Shown: one piece after another, positions 17,394-25,360 of the stretch | Position numbering within the stretch: the first letter of the stretch is position 1 | How the letters are laid out: each line of letters begins with the position of its first letter | Assembly (NCBI GenBank): GCA_965226645.1 | Contig: CBDDDL010000004.1 | Location: 1,261,428-1,325,427 of the forward strand | Reading direction: 5' to 3' | Source: Poriferisodalis sp965226645 | Lineage (GTDB): Bacteria > Actinomycetota > Acidimicrobiia > Acidimicrobiales > Poriferisodalaceae | Length of the DNA: 64,000 nucleotides | Position numbers and translations under genes: made by a program | The notes under the pieces: generated by a model | What the model was told of the DNA's origin: nothing | The model's input: the letters and a program-made list of their open reading frames with translations, nothing else | Databases searched by the model: none

Positions 17394-18848
17394 ATGGCCG
17401 AGACGCTGATCGACCGAGACTCCGAAGCGCAGCACTTACGGGAGCTTGCCGAGTCAGGCCGATCCGCCCTAGCGCTCGTGCGAGGCCGGCGGCGAGTCGG
17501 CAAGACCTACCTGCTCAACAATCTCTGGCCAGCCGATCGCGTGCTGTACTACACCGCCTCCGACACCGGGGCAGAAATCAACCGCCGTGTCCTCGTCGAC
17601 GAGGCCGCCCGCTGGTCAAGGACCGAGCTTCGTGCCGAGGACTACCCCACTTGGCGCGCGCTGTTCGGTGCACTGCTCCGCTTGAGGCCAGATGCACCGA
17701 TCATCATCGTCATCGACGAGTTCCAGTACCTCGCCGAGGGCCCGAACGGTCTGCGGGAGGCAGCCTCAGAACTCAATGCTGTCTGGGAACGTCAACAACC
17801 ACTGCGCCCCGCGCCGATACTGCTGGTGTTGTCGGGTTCCTCTCTCACCATGCTCGAAGAACTCGAGCGTGGCGGATCGCCGCTCTATGGCCGCCTGGAC
17901 GCATCACTCACTCTGAATCCGTTCGACTACTTCGATGCGGGCTTGATGGTGCCGCAATACTCGGCCGTCGACAGAGTGCGGGCCTACGCGTCCTTCGGCG
18001 GGATGCCTGCCTACTTGGCGCGCATCGACGACACGCGAGAACTCGATCAGAACATCGTCAGCCAGCTGCTCGCCGACACTGGGTCGGTCAGACATCTCGT
18101 GCGCTCCGCGATTGAGCAGCAAGAGGGACTGCGCAATGTGGCCCGATACCGCGCCATTCTTGCGAGCGTGGGCATCGGCCGACCGACGGCAGGCGAGATC
18201 GCCGCGTCGATCGGCGTGACGCGAGAAACCATCCGCCAGCAACTTCAGCACCTCGTCGATTTCTCGATGCTGACGATGTCGCCCAACTTCGGGTCGGACC
18301 GTGGCATTCGCTACAGGCTTGCCGACCCGGCAGAGCGCTTCTTCTACGGCATCACGTTGCCATTGGAATCGGCAATCGCCGCAACGGGAGCCGGCCAAGT
18401 GTGGCGTGAGCTCGTGGCACCACAGAAATGGCCCACCTACGTCGGTCAGCACGTCTTTGAGGATGTCGCGGCACAGGCATACCGGCGCTGGGGGCCGCAG
18501 CAGGGCGTGCCGGTGGTTCCGGAGTGGCGGCGGTGGACCGGCAAGGATCGCACGCGTCGGCAGGTGGATATTGACCTGGTGGGCCGCACGCTCGACGGCG
18601 CTGTGATCACCGGATCGGTGAAGTTCCGCAATCGCCCGGCCGATGCGCGCACATATCTCGAGCACATCGAAGCCCTGCGACGGCTCGCCGACAGCGGCCA
18701 TGGGTGGGCGGGCGAGGCGCTGGACGAGAGCGCAGGGTTCTACTTCGTGTCAGCAGGAGGCTTCAGCGACTCGTTCTTCGAGGCCGTCGAGCCAGGTCAG
18801 GAACTCATCTGCTGGGCGCTTGACGACCTCTACCCCGATGAAGGCTGA
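17394..18848 (+). CDS. Archaeal-type AAA ATPase with C-terminal DUF234/PDDEXK-like domain
   Basis: 484 residues. The N-terminus has Walker A GRRRVGKTYLL (~31-41) and Walker B IIIVIDEFQYLA (~104-115), then sensor-type LVLSGSS, the typical order of the 'archaeal ATPase' family found on mobile and accessory DNA. A winged-helix segment follows (TAGEIAASIGVTRETIRQQL), then a C-terminal domain with DIDLVGRTL and VKFRNRPAD, which resembles the degenerate restriction-endonuclease fold (DUF234) of these proteins. Role unknown; often suggested as DNA-linked defence or element maintenance. The upstream DNA is AT-rich, consistent with transfer. Confidence 0.85.
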   Translation: MAETLIDRDSEAQHLRELAESGRSALALVRGRRRVGKTYLLNNLWPADRVLYYTASDTGAEINRRVLVDEAARWSRTELRAEDYPTWRALFGALLRLRPDAPIIIVIDEFQYLAEGPNGLREAASELNAVWERQQPLRPAPILLVLSGSSLTMLEELERGGSPLYGRLDASLTLNPFDYFDAGLMVPQYSAVDRVRAYASFGGMPAYLARIDDTRELDQNIVSQLLADTGSVRHLVRSAIEQQEGLRNVARYRAILASVGIGRPTAGEIAASIGVTRETIRQQLQHLVDFSMLTMSPNFGSDRGIRYRLADPAERFFYGITLPLESAIAATGAGQVWRELVAPQKWPTYVGQHVFEDVAAQAYRRWGPQQGVPVVPEWRRWTGKDRTRRQVDIDLVGRTLDGAVITGSVKFRNRPADARTYLEHIEALRRLADSGHGWAGEALDESAGFYFVSAGGFSDSFFEAVEPGQELICWALDDLYPDEG

Positions 18849-18917
18849 CCCGAGTCGCCGGGGCTCAATCCTCGGGCAGTCCGACGCGGCTGCATCAACC
18901 TTCGGCGTCTCCGACGC

Positions 18918-18976
18918 CGCTGAGTCTCAGGCTTCGCGCTGCCCCACCCCGCTGAGTTTCAGGCTTCGGGCTGCCC
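18918..18976 (-). repeat. 32-bp-period tandem duplication at the stop codon of the hydratase gene
   Basis: Units start at 18918 and 18950 with three differences in about 27 bases. The unit nearer the gene contains its TGA stop (18959-18961); the other lies in the spacer. Confidence 0.9.
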
Positions 18977-19765
18977 AATACCGAAGCTGATCTGGCCGAG
19001 GGGGCCGAAGTCGGCGACGACGGCGTCGCCGGGGCGGATCGTGCGGGCACGGATGAACGAGCCCGACAAGATCGCGTGACCAGCTGACATCGTGACGCCG
19101 AACTCGTCGAGCTTGCGAGCCAGCCAGGCCACCGAGTTGAGGGGGTTGCCCATCACGGCCGCTGCGGTGCCGGACTCCTCGAGGTCGCCGTTGAGGTACA
19201 GCGCGCCGCCGATGTGCCGGATGTCGATGTCGGTCAGCTTGGTGGGACGGCCGCCCACGATGATGAAGCCGCAGGAGGCAGCGTCGGCGATGCTGTCGAC
19301 CACGCCGGCCTGGGTGCTGCGGCGGTTGTAGCGCCGGTCCACCACTTCGATGGCGGGCAGGATGAAGTCGGTGGCGCGCATGACGTCGATGGCGTTGGTG
19401 TCCGGGCCGCCGAGGTCGGACTTGAGCACGAAGACGATCTCGATCTCCACCAGCGGCACGTTCAGGATCGAGGCCGGCACGATGCAGCCCTCATCGAGGA
19501 ACCAGTTGTCAAACAGCGTTCCGTAATCGGGCTCGGTGGCACCCGAGGTCGAGCGCATGGCCTTGGAGGTCAGCCCCACCTTGTGACCCTTGATGATCCG
19601 GCCCGCGGCCACCTTGGCGTCGGTCACCATCTGGCCGATGGCATAGGCGTCTTCGATGTCGGCACCCGGGTAGCTGTCGGTGATCGGGTCGATCCACTCG
19701 CGGGTGTTCTCGGCATGCAGCAGTGCCGCGGCGGCCTCATGCCGCTGCTCGTCAGTCATCGCCAT
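18959..19765 (-). CDS. 2-keto-4-pentenoate hydratase / 2-oxohept-ene-dioate hydratase family protein
   Basis: 268-residue fumarylacetoacetase-superfamily protein of the MhpD/HpaH hydratase group, which adds water to 2-hydroxy-dienoates in aromatic meta-cleavage. Visible are the GHKVGLTSKAMR segment, the metal-binding VEIEIVFVLKSDL (E-x-E), and the later GNPLNSVAWLARKL block. Length and order match the family. No other meta-cleavage gene is next to it. Downstream is a small duplication; upstream a spacer leads to a vapC gene on the same strand. GGGAGGGC precedes the ATG. Confidence 0.9.
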   Translation of the reverse strand: MAMTDEQRHEAAAALLHAENTREWIDPITDSYPGADIEDAYAIGQMVTDAKVAAGRIIKGHKVGLTSKAMRSTSGATEPDYGTLFDNWFLDEGCIVPASILNVPLVEIEIVFVLKSDLGGPDTNAIDVMRATDFILPAIEVVDRRYNRRSTQAGVVDSIADAASCGFIIVGGRPTKLTDIDIRHIGGALYLNGDLEESGTAAAVMGNPLNSVAWLARKLDEFGVTMSAGHAILSGSFIRARTIRPGDAVVADFGPLGQISFGIGQPEA

Positions 19766-19890
19766 GTCGCCCTCCCCATCTCTGGTTTCTCAGCGCGTCG
19801 AGTCGCCAGCCAGCCGAGAACGCTAGAGCCTCCGCTGCCCCGCCCATCCGCCGACGGCCGCCCCCGCCCTGGCCTGATGAAGTTCAAGCC

Positions 19891-20283
19891 CTACGGCTCG
19901 ACCTGCTCGACGCTGCGCACGCGGTCAATGCCGCGATCGAATGAGGCGATTCTGCTGATGCCGGTCACCTCAGCAGAAGCCACGAGGTAGGCATCTGCGA
20001 AGGCCAGACGATATGTCTCGTAGATCTCGATCGCGCGAAACAACAGCGCGGGATCTTCTACACGAACAGCTCCTGTGGCCAACACACCTCGAGTCAACTC
20101 GGCCACGCGTGCCCGCGGCATGGCATAGAACGACTGGAGCACAAAGATCGTTTCAGCCAGAATCAAATCCGGCAGCAGCAGCGTCTCTCCAGATGCCAGC
20201 AGCCGTGCGGATGCGGCTGCGGACTCAGGCGGGCTCCCTGTGAGCTGACGGACGAGGACGTTGGTGTCGACGAACGCCGTCAC
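19891..20283 (-). CDS. vapC: VapC-type PIN-domain toxin
   Basis: 130-residue PIN nuclease, expected to cleave RNA when its antitoxin is degraded. Acidic residues are in place: AFVDTNVLVR at the N-terminus, DLILAETIFVL in the middle, and LAFADAYLVASAEV followed by IASFDRGID at the end. The GTG overlaps the antitoxin TGA by 4 bases (GTGA), so translation is coupled to that of the AbrB-type antitoxin. Confidence 0.9.
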   Translation of the reverse strand: MTAFVDTNVLVRQLTGSPPESAAASARLLASGETLLLPDLILAETIFVLQSFYAMPRARVAELTRGVLATGAVRVEDPALLFRAIEIYETYRLAFADAYLVASAEVTGISRIASFDRGIDRVRSVEQVEP

Positions 20284-20543
20284 GACTCGTCGATATCCAT
20301 TGCCTCGCGGGCCCAAGCTTCATGGGTCTGTGCGAGCACTTCTTCCCACGGTGTGTCGCGTTTCTCCGGGGGCACCTCCACGCTTCCCGCGAGTTCAATG
20401 AGATCGGGGATGCGCTGCATGACCGCCTGCTCAGACTCGATCCTGAACAGCACGGCATCGCCTGGGCTGATGCCCAGCGCTTCGCGCACGCTCTTGGGAA
20501 TGGTCACTTGCCCCTTGGAGGTGACCCGCGCCATGATTTGCAT
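20280..20543 (-). CDS. vapB: AbrB/MazE-family antitoxin (partner of the PIN toxin)
   Basis: 87 residues. The swapped-hairpin DNA-binding domain reads ARVTSKGQVTIPKSVREALG, then ISPGDAVLFRI, the classical SpoVT-AbrB pattern. The C-terminal half (WEEVLAQTHEAWAREAMD) should bind and block the PIN toxin. Start ATG at 20543 has AAGGA seven bases upstream; an internal ATG at 20534 is also possible. An 8-bp inverted repeat just upstream is the likely operator for autoregulation. Confidence 0.9.
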   Translation of the reverse strand: MQIMARVTSKGQVTIPKSVREALGISPGDAVLFRIESEQAVMQRIPDLIELAGSVEVPPEKRDTPWEEVLAQTHEAWAREAMDIDES

Positions 20544-20549
20544 GCCGGA

Positions 20550-20577
20550 TTCCTTACCGCTTTCAGGAAGTAAGGAA
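20550..20577 (-). promoter_or_regulatory. Inverted-repeat operator of the AbrB-PIN TA module
   Basis: Perfect 8-bp arms TTCCTTAC (20550-20557) and GTAAGGAA (20570-20577) separated by 12 bases, directly upstream of the antitoxin ATG and overlapping its ribosome site. A TAGTAT-like -10 lies on the far side. The antitoxin would bind here to repress the operon. Confidence 0.65.
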
Positions 20578-20636
20578 ATACTACTTGCGGCGAGTGCATT
20601 GGACGGGTAGCCGACGGCGATGGGGGCCGGTGTTGA

Positions 20637-21071
20637 TCAGTCCGGGTTGAGGACGAGAACCCGCTGCGCGTCATCCGCCAGCAAGGTCATGGCCTTGTCG
20701 AAGGTCGCGACGCAGCCGTCGTGACGTTCGGCCAGGGCCATGAGGTGTGCGTCGGTCACCTGTCGATAGCCCGTCAGCCGCTCTGGGCCGCTTGATAGAG
20801 CCTGGGACGGATCGATGTCGTCGATCCAACACACGTGGCCTCCCACTGAAGCGAGCGCTCTCATGACCGAGGCTGCCTCATGCGGCGAGCGCGCATCGGG
20901 CAAGATCCGCCGGTTCGACGAGACACGAATGAACCCGAGCTGCACCACCGGTGTCGTAGCCCATGGCGCTCCCTGACGAGAGGTGAACCAGTCGACAGCC
21001 GCCCCATGATGGACGTGTGTCGGCCAGGCCAGGGCGACAAGCACGTTGACGTCAAGAAGAGGCGTCACCAA
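20637..21071 (-). CDS. vapC: VapC-type PIN-domain toxin (second module)
   Basis: 144-residue PIN protein of the family starting PLLDVNVLVALAWP, with the middle block TTPVVQLGFIRVSSN and the late acidic residues in QVTDAHLMALAERHDGCVATFDKAM. This layout is typical of mycobacterial VapC RNases that cut tRNA or rRNA. It overlaps the upstream antitoxin gene by 7 bases and is likely co-translated with it. ATG is preceded by no strong ribosome site of its own. Confidence 0.9.
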   Translation of the reverse strand: MVTPLLDVNVLVALAWPTHVHHGAAVDWFTSRQGAPWATTPVVQLGFIRVSSNRRILPDARSPHEAASVMRALASVGGHVCWIDDIDPSQALSSGPERLTGYRQVTDAHLMALAERHDGCVATFDKAMTLLADDAQRVLVLNPD

Positions 21072-21286
21072 TCTTCGCTCGCCGCACGAACCATCTCCGG
21101 CGTGATCGGGCCGCTGTCAGTGTCGACCTCGAACCCGGGCACTCCCCGAGAGGCAGCTCGCGGGCGTTGCCGACAGCCGCGACGTGCCAGTTCCGACATG
21201 GCTGCCCCGATCGAGATGCCCCGTTCCTGTGCCAGTGAGCGCGCGACGGCAAGCACGTCATCGTCTAGGTCCAGCGTCGTCCGCAT
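21065..21286 (-). CDS. vapB: Ribbon-helix-helix VapB-type antitoxin
   Basis: 73 residues beginning MRTTLDLDDDVLAVARSLA, the standard RHH strand and first helix, then ERGISIGAAMSELARRG. The C-terminal tail (PGFEVDTDSGPITPEMVRA) matches antitoxin tails that insert into the PIN active site. The ATG itself lies in the last of four direct operator repeats, so repression would also cover the translation start region. Confidence 0.88.
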   Translation of the reverse strand: MRTTLDLDDDVLAVARSLAQERGISIGAAMSELARRGCRQRPRAASRGVPGFEVDTDSGPITPEMVRAASEDW

Positions 21287-21312
21287 CAGGACATCATAAC
21301 ATCACAACATCA
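21284..21312 (-). promoter_or_regulatory. Four direct repeats (8-bp period) as operator of the RHH-PIN module
   Basis: CATCA (TGATG on the coding strand) occurs at 21284, 21292, 21300 and 21308, an exact 8-bp spacing. RHH repressors bind such tandem half-sites cooperatively. The repeat nearest the gene includes its start codon. Confidence 0.7.
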
Positions 21313-21330
21313 CGGCTGACGGCACGCTGG

Positions 21331-21972
21331 CTAGTAGGTGGAGTCGCCCCAGGTCTCGTTGAAGACGATCTCTGAGAGCGGCAGGCGGTCAAGCTTGCGG
21401 GGGAACGGCGTGGACCGGTAGCCGACCGCGATGTGGGCCGCGGTGGCCACGCCTTCAGGGATGTTCAGCATCTCGGCGACCTGCGGCTCGTACATGCACA
21501 GAAGCGTCGTGAGTGCCGTGCCGAGGCCGGCCTCGCGGCAGCCAAGCAGGAAGTTCTGCACGGCGGGATAGACCGAGCCGCCGCCCACGATGCTCAGGCG
21601 GCCGAGTTCGGTGTCGGTGGGATGCACCCCGTCGATGTAGCCGCAGGCCACGACGATGGCCGGCACCTCCGCGAAGTGCTCGGCGAAGTAGTCGGCGCTG
21701 TCGAGCAGGCGCTTCGCCTTGTCTCCGACAATCTCGATCTCGCCGGAGCGGGCCAGCCCCAGGTACGCCTTCCACGGCTCCAGGTACCACTCCTGGAGTT
21801 GCCGCTTCTTCTCGTCATCGCGCACGACGATGAATCGCACCGGCTGGCGGTTGCCGCCCTGCGGTGCATGGCGTGCGTAGTCGAACGCACGCTCCAGCGT
21901 CTCATCGGACACCGGGTCATCGGTGTAGTACCGAGTCGTCATCGACGTGAGTGCTGCTTCGCCTAGTTCCAT
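21331..21972 (-). CDS. Nitroreductase family protein
   Basis: 213-residue FMN-dependent nitroreductase-fold enzyme that would reduce nitro groups, quinones or flavin-like substrates with NAD(P)H. FMN-binding segments are APQGGNRQPVRFIVV near the N-terminus and GLGTALTTLLC toward the C-terminus. ATG 21972 is preferred to GTG 21984 because GAGGA sits 5-6 bases upstream of the ATG. Single gene between two TA-type loci; no partner visible. Confidence 0.88.
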   Translation of the reverse strand: MELGEAALTSMTTRYYTDDPVSDETLERAFDYARHAPQGGNRQPVRFIVVRDDEKKRQLQEWYLEPWKAYLGLARSGEIEIVGDKAKRLLDSADYFAEHFAEVPAIVVACGYIDGVHPTDTELGRLSIVGGGSVYPAVQNFLLGCREAGLGTALTTLLCMYEPQVAEMLNIPEGVATAAHIAVGYRSTPFPRKLDRLPLSEIVFNETWGDSTY

Positions 21973-22260
21973 GAAATTCCTCACTTCTCCTCAGGCCACA
22001 CCGCTTGCGACCTCGGCCGTCGCTACCGGCGACGGAGCCACAGTACCCACCGTCTGAACCAAGTTCAGCGAGCGGGGCTGCGAAATACTCCGTGGTCGTG
22101 TCAGCGTCGGTGAAGCTCGCGGAAGCGATCCGACATGCGTGCCATGAATCGAGCGCAGCGAAGATGGCTCCTACCGACGTGTCCCGAAGTCGCTGGTCAG
22201 ATTGCGGCAGCCAACCCGATGATCCGTTCTGTCAGATTCAGCGCCCGACTCGGTGACCTA
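21973..22260. other. Intergenic region without a supported gene
   Basis: About 290 bases between the nitroreductase start and the PIN gene stop. Short open frames exist but none has a family match, ribosome site or consistent codon use. I see no hairpin terminator. Confidence 0.5.
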
Positions 22261-22743
22261 TCACGGGCATAAGTCGGTGCGACCCAGGAGGTCTCGATGG
22301 ACACGCTTTACCTCGCCGGACTGAGGTGTTGAATAGACCTTGCCCCGTGGCGCATCGACCAAGCGCTTGTCCTTGAAATCCCTCACGAGAGCCTGATCGT
22401 TCGTATACAGGAGCCGCGCTCTTGAGAATTCCGCCAGAGCGATGATGTGCTCGTCGTCGGAAGCGCAGGCATCGTCGCTCGGTGCTGGCCGAGCAGCCAG
22501 CTCATGTGCTCGGAGGTCCACGTCTTGGCCACTGACCCTCGTCATGCGTCCACTAAGTCTGAGCTGGGTCAGCCAGGCGCGCATTCGCTCACCGGCCCTC
22601 GAGAATTCGGCATCAAGCCGACTGCCCCCGACGACAAGCCGAACCCGGCCGTTATCGACGGCTTGCCGGAAAGCACGACCCGCATCGGTGCCCGTGGCTT
22701 CCCACAACTCGCTGACGACGTTGACATCGACGATCGCACACAT
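22261..22743 (-). CDS. PIN-domain nuclease, partner of the interrupted AAA ATPase
   Basis: 160-residue PIN-like protein: IVDVNVVSELW (first Asp), a long middle helix region, and SDDEHIIALAEFSRARLLYTND with the other acidic residues, then a tail KVYSTPQSGEVKRVH that VapC proteins lack. The ATG is 3 bases after the ATPase stop, so both were made from one message. No antitoxin-like gene is attached. I read it as the effector nuclease of an ATPase-controlled system rather than a VapC. Because the ATPase gene upstream is split by IS30, its expression is uncertain. Confidence 0.82.
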   Translation of the reverse strand: MCAIVDVNVVSELWEATGTDAGRAFRQAVDNGRVRLVVGGSRLDAEFSRAGERMRAWLTQLRLSGRMTRVSGQDVDLRAHELAARPAPSDDACASDDEHIIALAEFSRARLLYTNDQALVRDFKDKRLVDAPRGKVYSTPQSGEVKRVHRDLLGRTDLCP

Positions 22744-22746
22744 CGG

Positions 22747-23581
22747 TCAGAAGGCGACGGAGCGTTGGACCTCCTCCAAGAAGAACTGTCGATACCCCGT
22801 CGGAGCACCGCTGATGTTGCCGAGTCGGTCGACCGAAATCGAATGCAATCGGACATCGAGACCGCAGCGCTCGAAGTAAACAATCGACACGTCATCTGGC
22901 GAGAGCCCGCCCGATCCGTCTGCCACTGCCATGCGAACTCGGTCGATGATGAAGTCACTGTGCGTCTCGACGATTATCTGTCTCCGACGCCTGCCAGCTT
23001 CAACGCTCACGAGTTGGCACATCAGGCTGCCCAGCGATGCTTGGGCTACCGGATGCAGATGTACCTCTGGTTGCTGCAGCAGGAGGGTCTGGGCCCCGCC
23101 CGGCCGCAGGAGTTCCGTGATAACAGGCAGCACTTGACTGACGCCGTAGCCCACGTCGACGAGATTCCTGAACCGACCCGTGGCGCGGTCGCCGAGCTTG
23201 CGTACTTGGATTTGGAACGGGTCCGACTCATGCTTGCCGTGACGCCGAATCTTCAACTCGTCGAACAGTTCGGCCGATCGGCCAAATGCCTCCAGCTGAG
23301 TTTTCAGCGCGTGCCATTCAGCTGGCGCTCGTGTCTCCAACTGCGCCAAATAAGTGGGGATCGCATCTCCGACCGAGTCGGCCGTGATGCGCACGGGGTC
23401 GTATGTGCGCCGTGGCTGCGAGCGAACCGGCGCACTCGCAAAGGGCCGCTGTCGATGGGAGTCGTGCACGGGTCGCCCAATGCGCCGCCGCAGAGGCAAG
23501 GCCTGCTCCAGCTCGGCGACTACGTCCTCTGTCAACTCGGGTGCGTTTCCGACAGGATGGATCGTCCAACGGCTGGAACGT
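22747..23581 (-). pseudogene. AAA ATPase (DUF3696-like), C-terminal half, cut by IS30
   Basis: About 278 codons of the ATPase tail. It holds the Walker-B-like QTLLLQQPEVHLHPVAQ block and the switch segment QIIVETHSDFIIDRV, as in DUF3696/OLD-like ABC ATPases. Before these, GYGVSQVLPVITELL is the signature-like stretch. The upstream boundary is the IS30 end with a CGT target duplication. Removing the element joins ...REGR to SSRWTIHPVGNAPEL in the same frame, so only the insertion disrupts the gene. The frame also stays open into the IS by chance. Confidence 0.88.
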
Positions 23582-24646
23582 GGGCGAACTCCATCGGTAG
23601 TTGCAAGTGAACGGTCATGATGACCGTTGCCAACACATGCAGCCGACCGATGGAGGTGTCCAGTATGGCAGCGAGGCTGAGTTTGGATGAGCGGGTGTTC
23701 ATCGAGTCGTCGCTGGGGGCGGGCCGCGGCGTCGCGGAGGCAGCGCAGCGGCTGGGCCGTGATCGGTCCACGGTGCATCGCGAGCTGGCCCGCTGCGGCG
23801 GGTGGGCGGGCTATGACGCTCGCTGGGCGCACGCGTCGGCGTGCGTGAGGGCGCGACGAGAGCGAACGCCCAGGCTGGCGGTCGATCGGGTGCTGGCCGC
23901 CGCGGTCGATGAGCGTCTGAAGCTGCGCTGGTCCCCGCACGCGACCGCGGCGGACCTGCGCGAGGCGGGCATGAGGGTGTGCGCGGAGACCATCTATCGG
24001 GCGTGCCACGCGAACGACCCGCGCAGCGGCCTGCCCGCCGGCACCTGGGACAAGCTGCCGCGGCGCTGCCGGCGCCGTCGGCCGCGCAGCGTCGCGCAGG
24101 CCCAAAAGCCCAGCCCGCTGGGGGAATACCGGCCGGTAGCCGACCGGCCCGCCGATGTCGAGGACCGCATGGAGCCCGGCCACTGGGACCGCGACCTCAT
24201 CGTCGGCAAAGCGAACCTCACCGCCGCGGTCACGCTCGCCGAGCGCACCAGCCGCTACACGGTCACCGCAGCGCTGCCCGACGGCTACGGCGCGCCCCAG
24301 GTCGCCGCCGCGGTCACCGCGGCGCTGGGCCGCCAGCCCGCCGCGCTCGTGCGCAGCCTCACCTGGGACCAAGGCCGCGAGATGGCCCGCTGGGCCGACG
24401 TCGAGGCCGCGCTCGGCATCGAGGTGTTCTTCTGCGAGCCGCGCTCGCCGTGGCAGCGACCCACCAACGAGCACACCAACGCTCTGCTGCGCCGATGGCT
24501 TCCCAAAGGCACCAGCCTCGACATCGGGCAGCTGCGGCTCTCGGTCATCGAGGACAACCTCAACCACATGCCCCGCCGACTCCACCACTGGGCATCAGCA
24601 CACGACATCTACACTCAACTCACTTGCAACCACCGGTAGAGCTTGC
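23582..24646 (+). mobile_element. IS30-family insertion sequence, copy 1 (inside the AAA ATPase gene)
   Basis: 1,065 bp. Ends are imperfect inverted repeats: GGGCGAACTCCATCGGTAG on the left, and on the right (reverse complement) GCAAGCTCTACCGGTGG; both continue TTGCAAGTGA. The flanking CGT (23579-23581 and 24647-24649) is a 3-bp target duplication, normal for IS30. The second copy lies at 47991-49049. This copy carries an intact transposase. Confidence 0.92.
23665..24639 (+). CDS. IS30-family transposase (intact)
   Basis: 324 residues. N-terminal HTH (LSLDERVFIESSLGAG, AEAAQRLGRDRSTVHREL) for end binding, then the DDE core: first Asp in GHWDRDLIVG, second in SLTWDQGREMA, Glu in QRPTNEHTNALLRRW. 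GHWDRD differs from the usual GHWEGD seen in the other copy, but the catalytic Asp is kept. ATG at 23665 chosen since the conserved N-terminus begins there. The gene is opposite to the ATPase gene it interrupts. Confidence 0.92.
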   Translation: MAARLSLDERVFIESSLGAGRGVAEAAQRLGRDRSTVHRELARCGGWAGYDARWAHASACVRARRERTPRLAVDRVLAAAVDERLKLRWSPHATAADLREAGMRVCAETIYRACHANDPRSGLPAGTWDKLPRRCRRRRPRSVAQAQKPSPLGEYRPVADRPADVEDRMEPGHWDRDLIVGKANLTAAVTLAERTSRYTVTAALPDGYGAPQVAAAVTAALGRQPAALVRSLTWDQGREMARWADVEAALGIEVFFCEPRSPWQRPTNEHTNALLRRWLPKGTSLDIGQLRLSVIEDNLNHMPRRLHHWASAHDIYTQLTCNHR

Positions 24647-25242
24647 CGTCCCTCGCGCAACTCGGCACGGAGTCGTAACCGCAACATCTCCAGGGGGACA
24701 AGTGGATCCTGTGTGACCGGCGAGGCGATCCTCGGCTGAAGCTCTGTCAGCTCACCCCTCCATTCGCCCGCTGGGGTCCCGAAACTCAAGGCCTCTGATT
24801 CACCGTCGCGCGTCCGATGCTCGAACCAATAGTCCGATGTGCCGCCAGCCTGCTGACCTGCAGCCTGGATGCGCCGTCGCACCGGCACCGGCGCTGACCA
24901 CTTCTCGGAGAACTCCACCTGATACCGGTGATTCTTGGAAATTGCGCCATTTGCGGGACGCCTCGATGGTTCTAGCTCGACCGTCACCTCGAACGAGTTC
25001 GCCCCGCTCCCCCGGGCACGAGGACGGTGTGCAATCTCGTCGAAGCTCCCGAGATCGTACGGTTCCTCTTTGAAATCGGGGATGCGCTCGTCGTAGGCCA
25101 CGTCCCACATGGCACGCACCATCGCCATGAGCGATGTCTTGCCGCTGCTGTTCTCACCGACGAGCAGTGTGAGCGGAGCGAGACGCGCCCTCTGCGGTTC
25201 GGCACCGAAGCAGCGGTAGTTGCGCAACGTGATCGATCTCAT
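24647..25242 (-). pseudogene. AAA ATPase (DUF3696-like), N-terminal half, cut by IS30
   Basis: About 198 codons starting MRSITLRNYRCF, the usual opening of SMC/RecF-like and DUF3696 ATPases, with Walker A VGENSSGKTSLM. The following insert is rich in charged residues. The reading frame passes into the IS and ends soon after, so the product would lack Walker B. Restored, the protein would be about 476 residues. A GTG/ATG choice exists at 25269 versus 25242; the latter fits the family start. Downstream partner is the PIN gene, upstream neighbour the HNH gene. Confidence 0.88.
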
Positions 25243-25360
25243 GTGTCGCTCGAACCTGCCCAATCCCAAGGAGACATAGGTCTCCGAGCCACCCTACGAC
25301 CAGGAGGCGCAGCAGGACATCGAAATTAGGGCGCCCGCAACTGCTGCCAGCCCGCCATCA

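Noticed and set aside
22747..24588. A 613-codon minus-strand open frame joining IS30 antisense to the ATPase tail
   Set aside because: Its first ~330 codons are the reverse strand of the IS30 transposase; only the last part is the real ATPase C-terminus.
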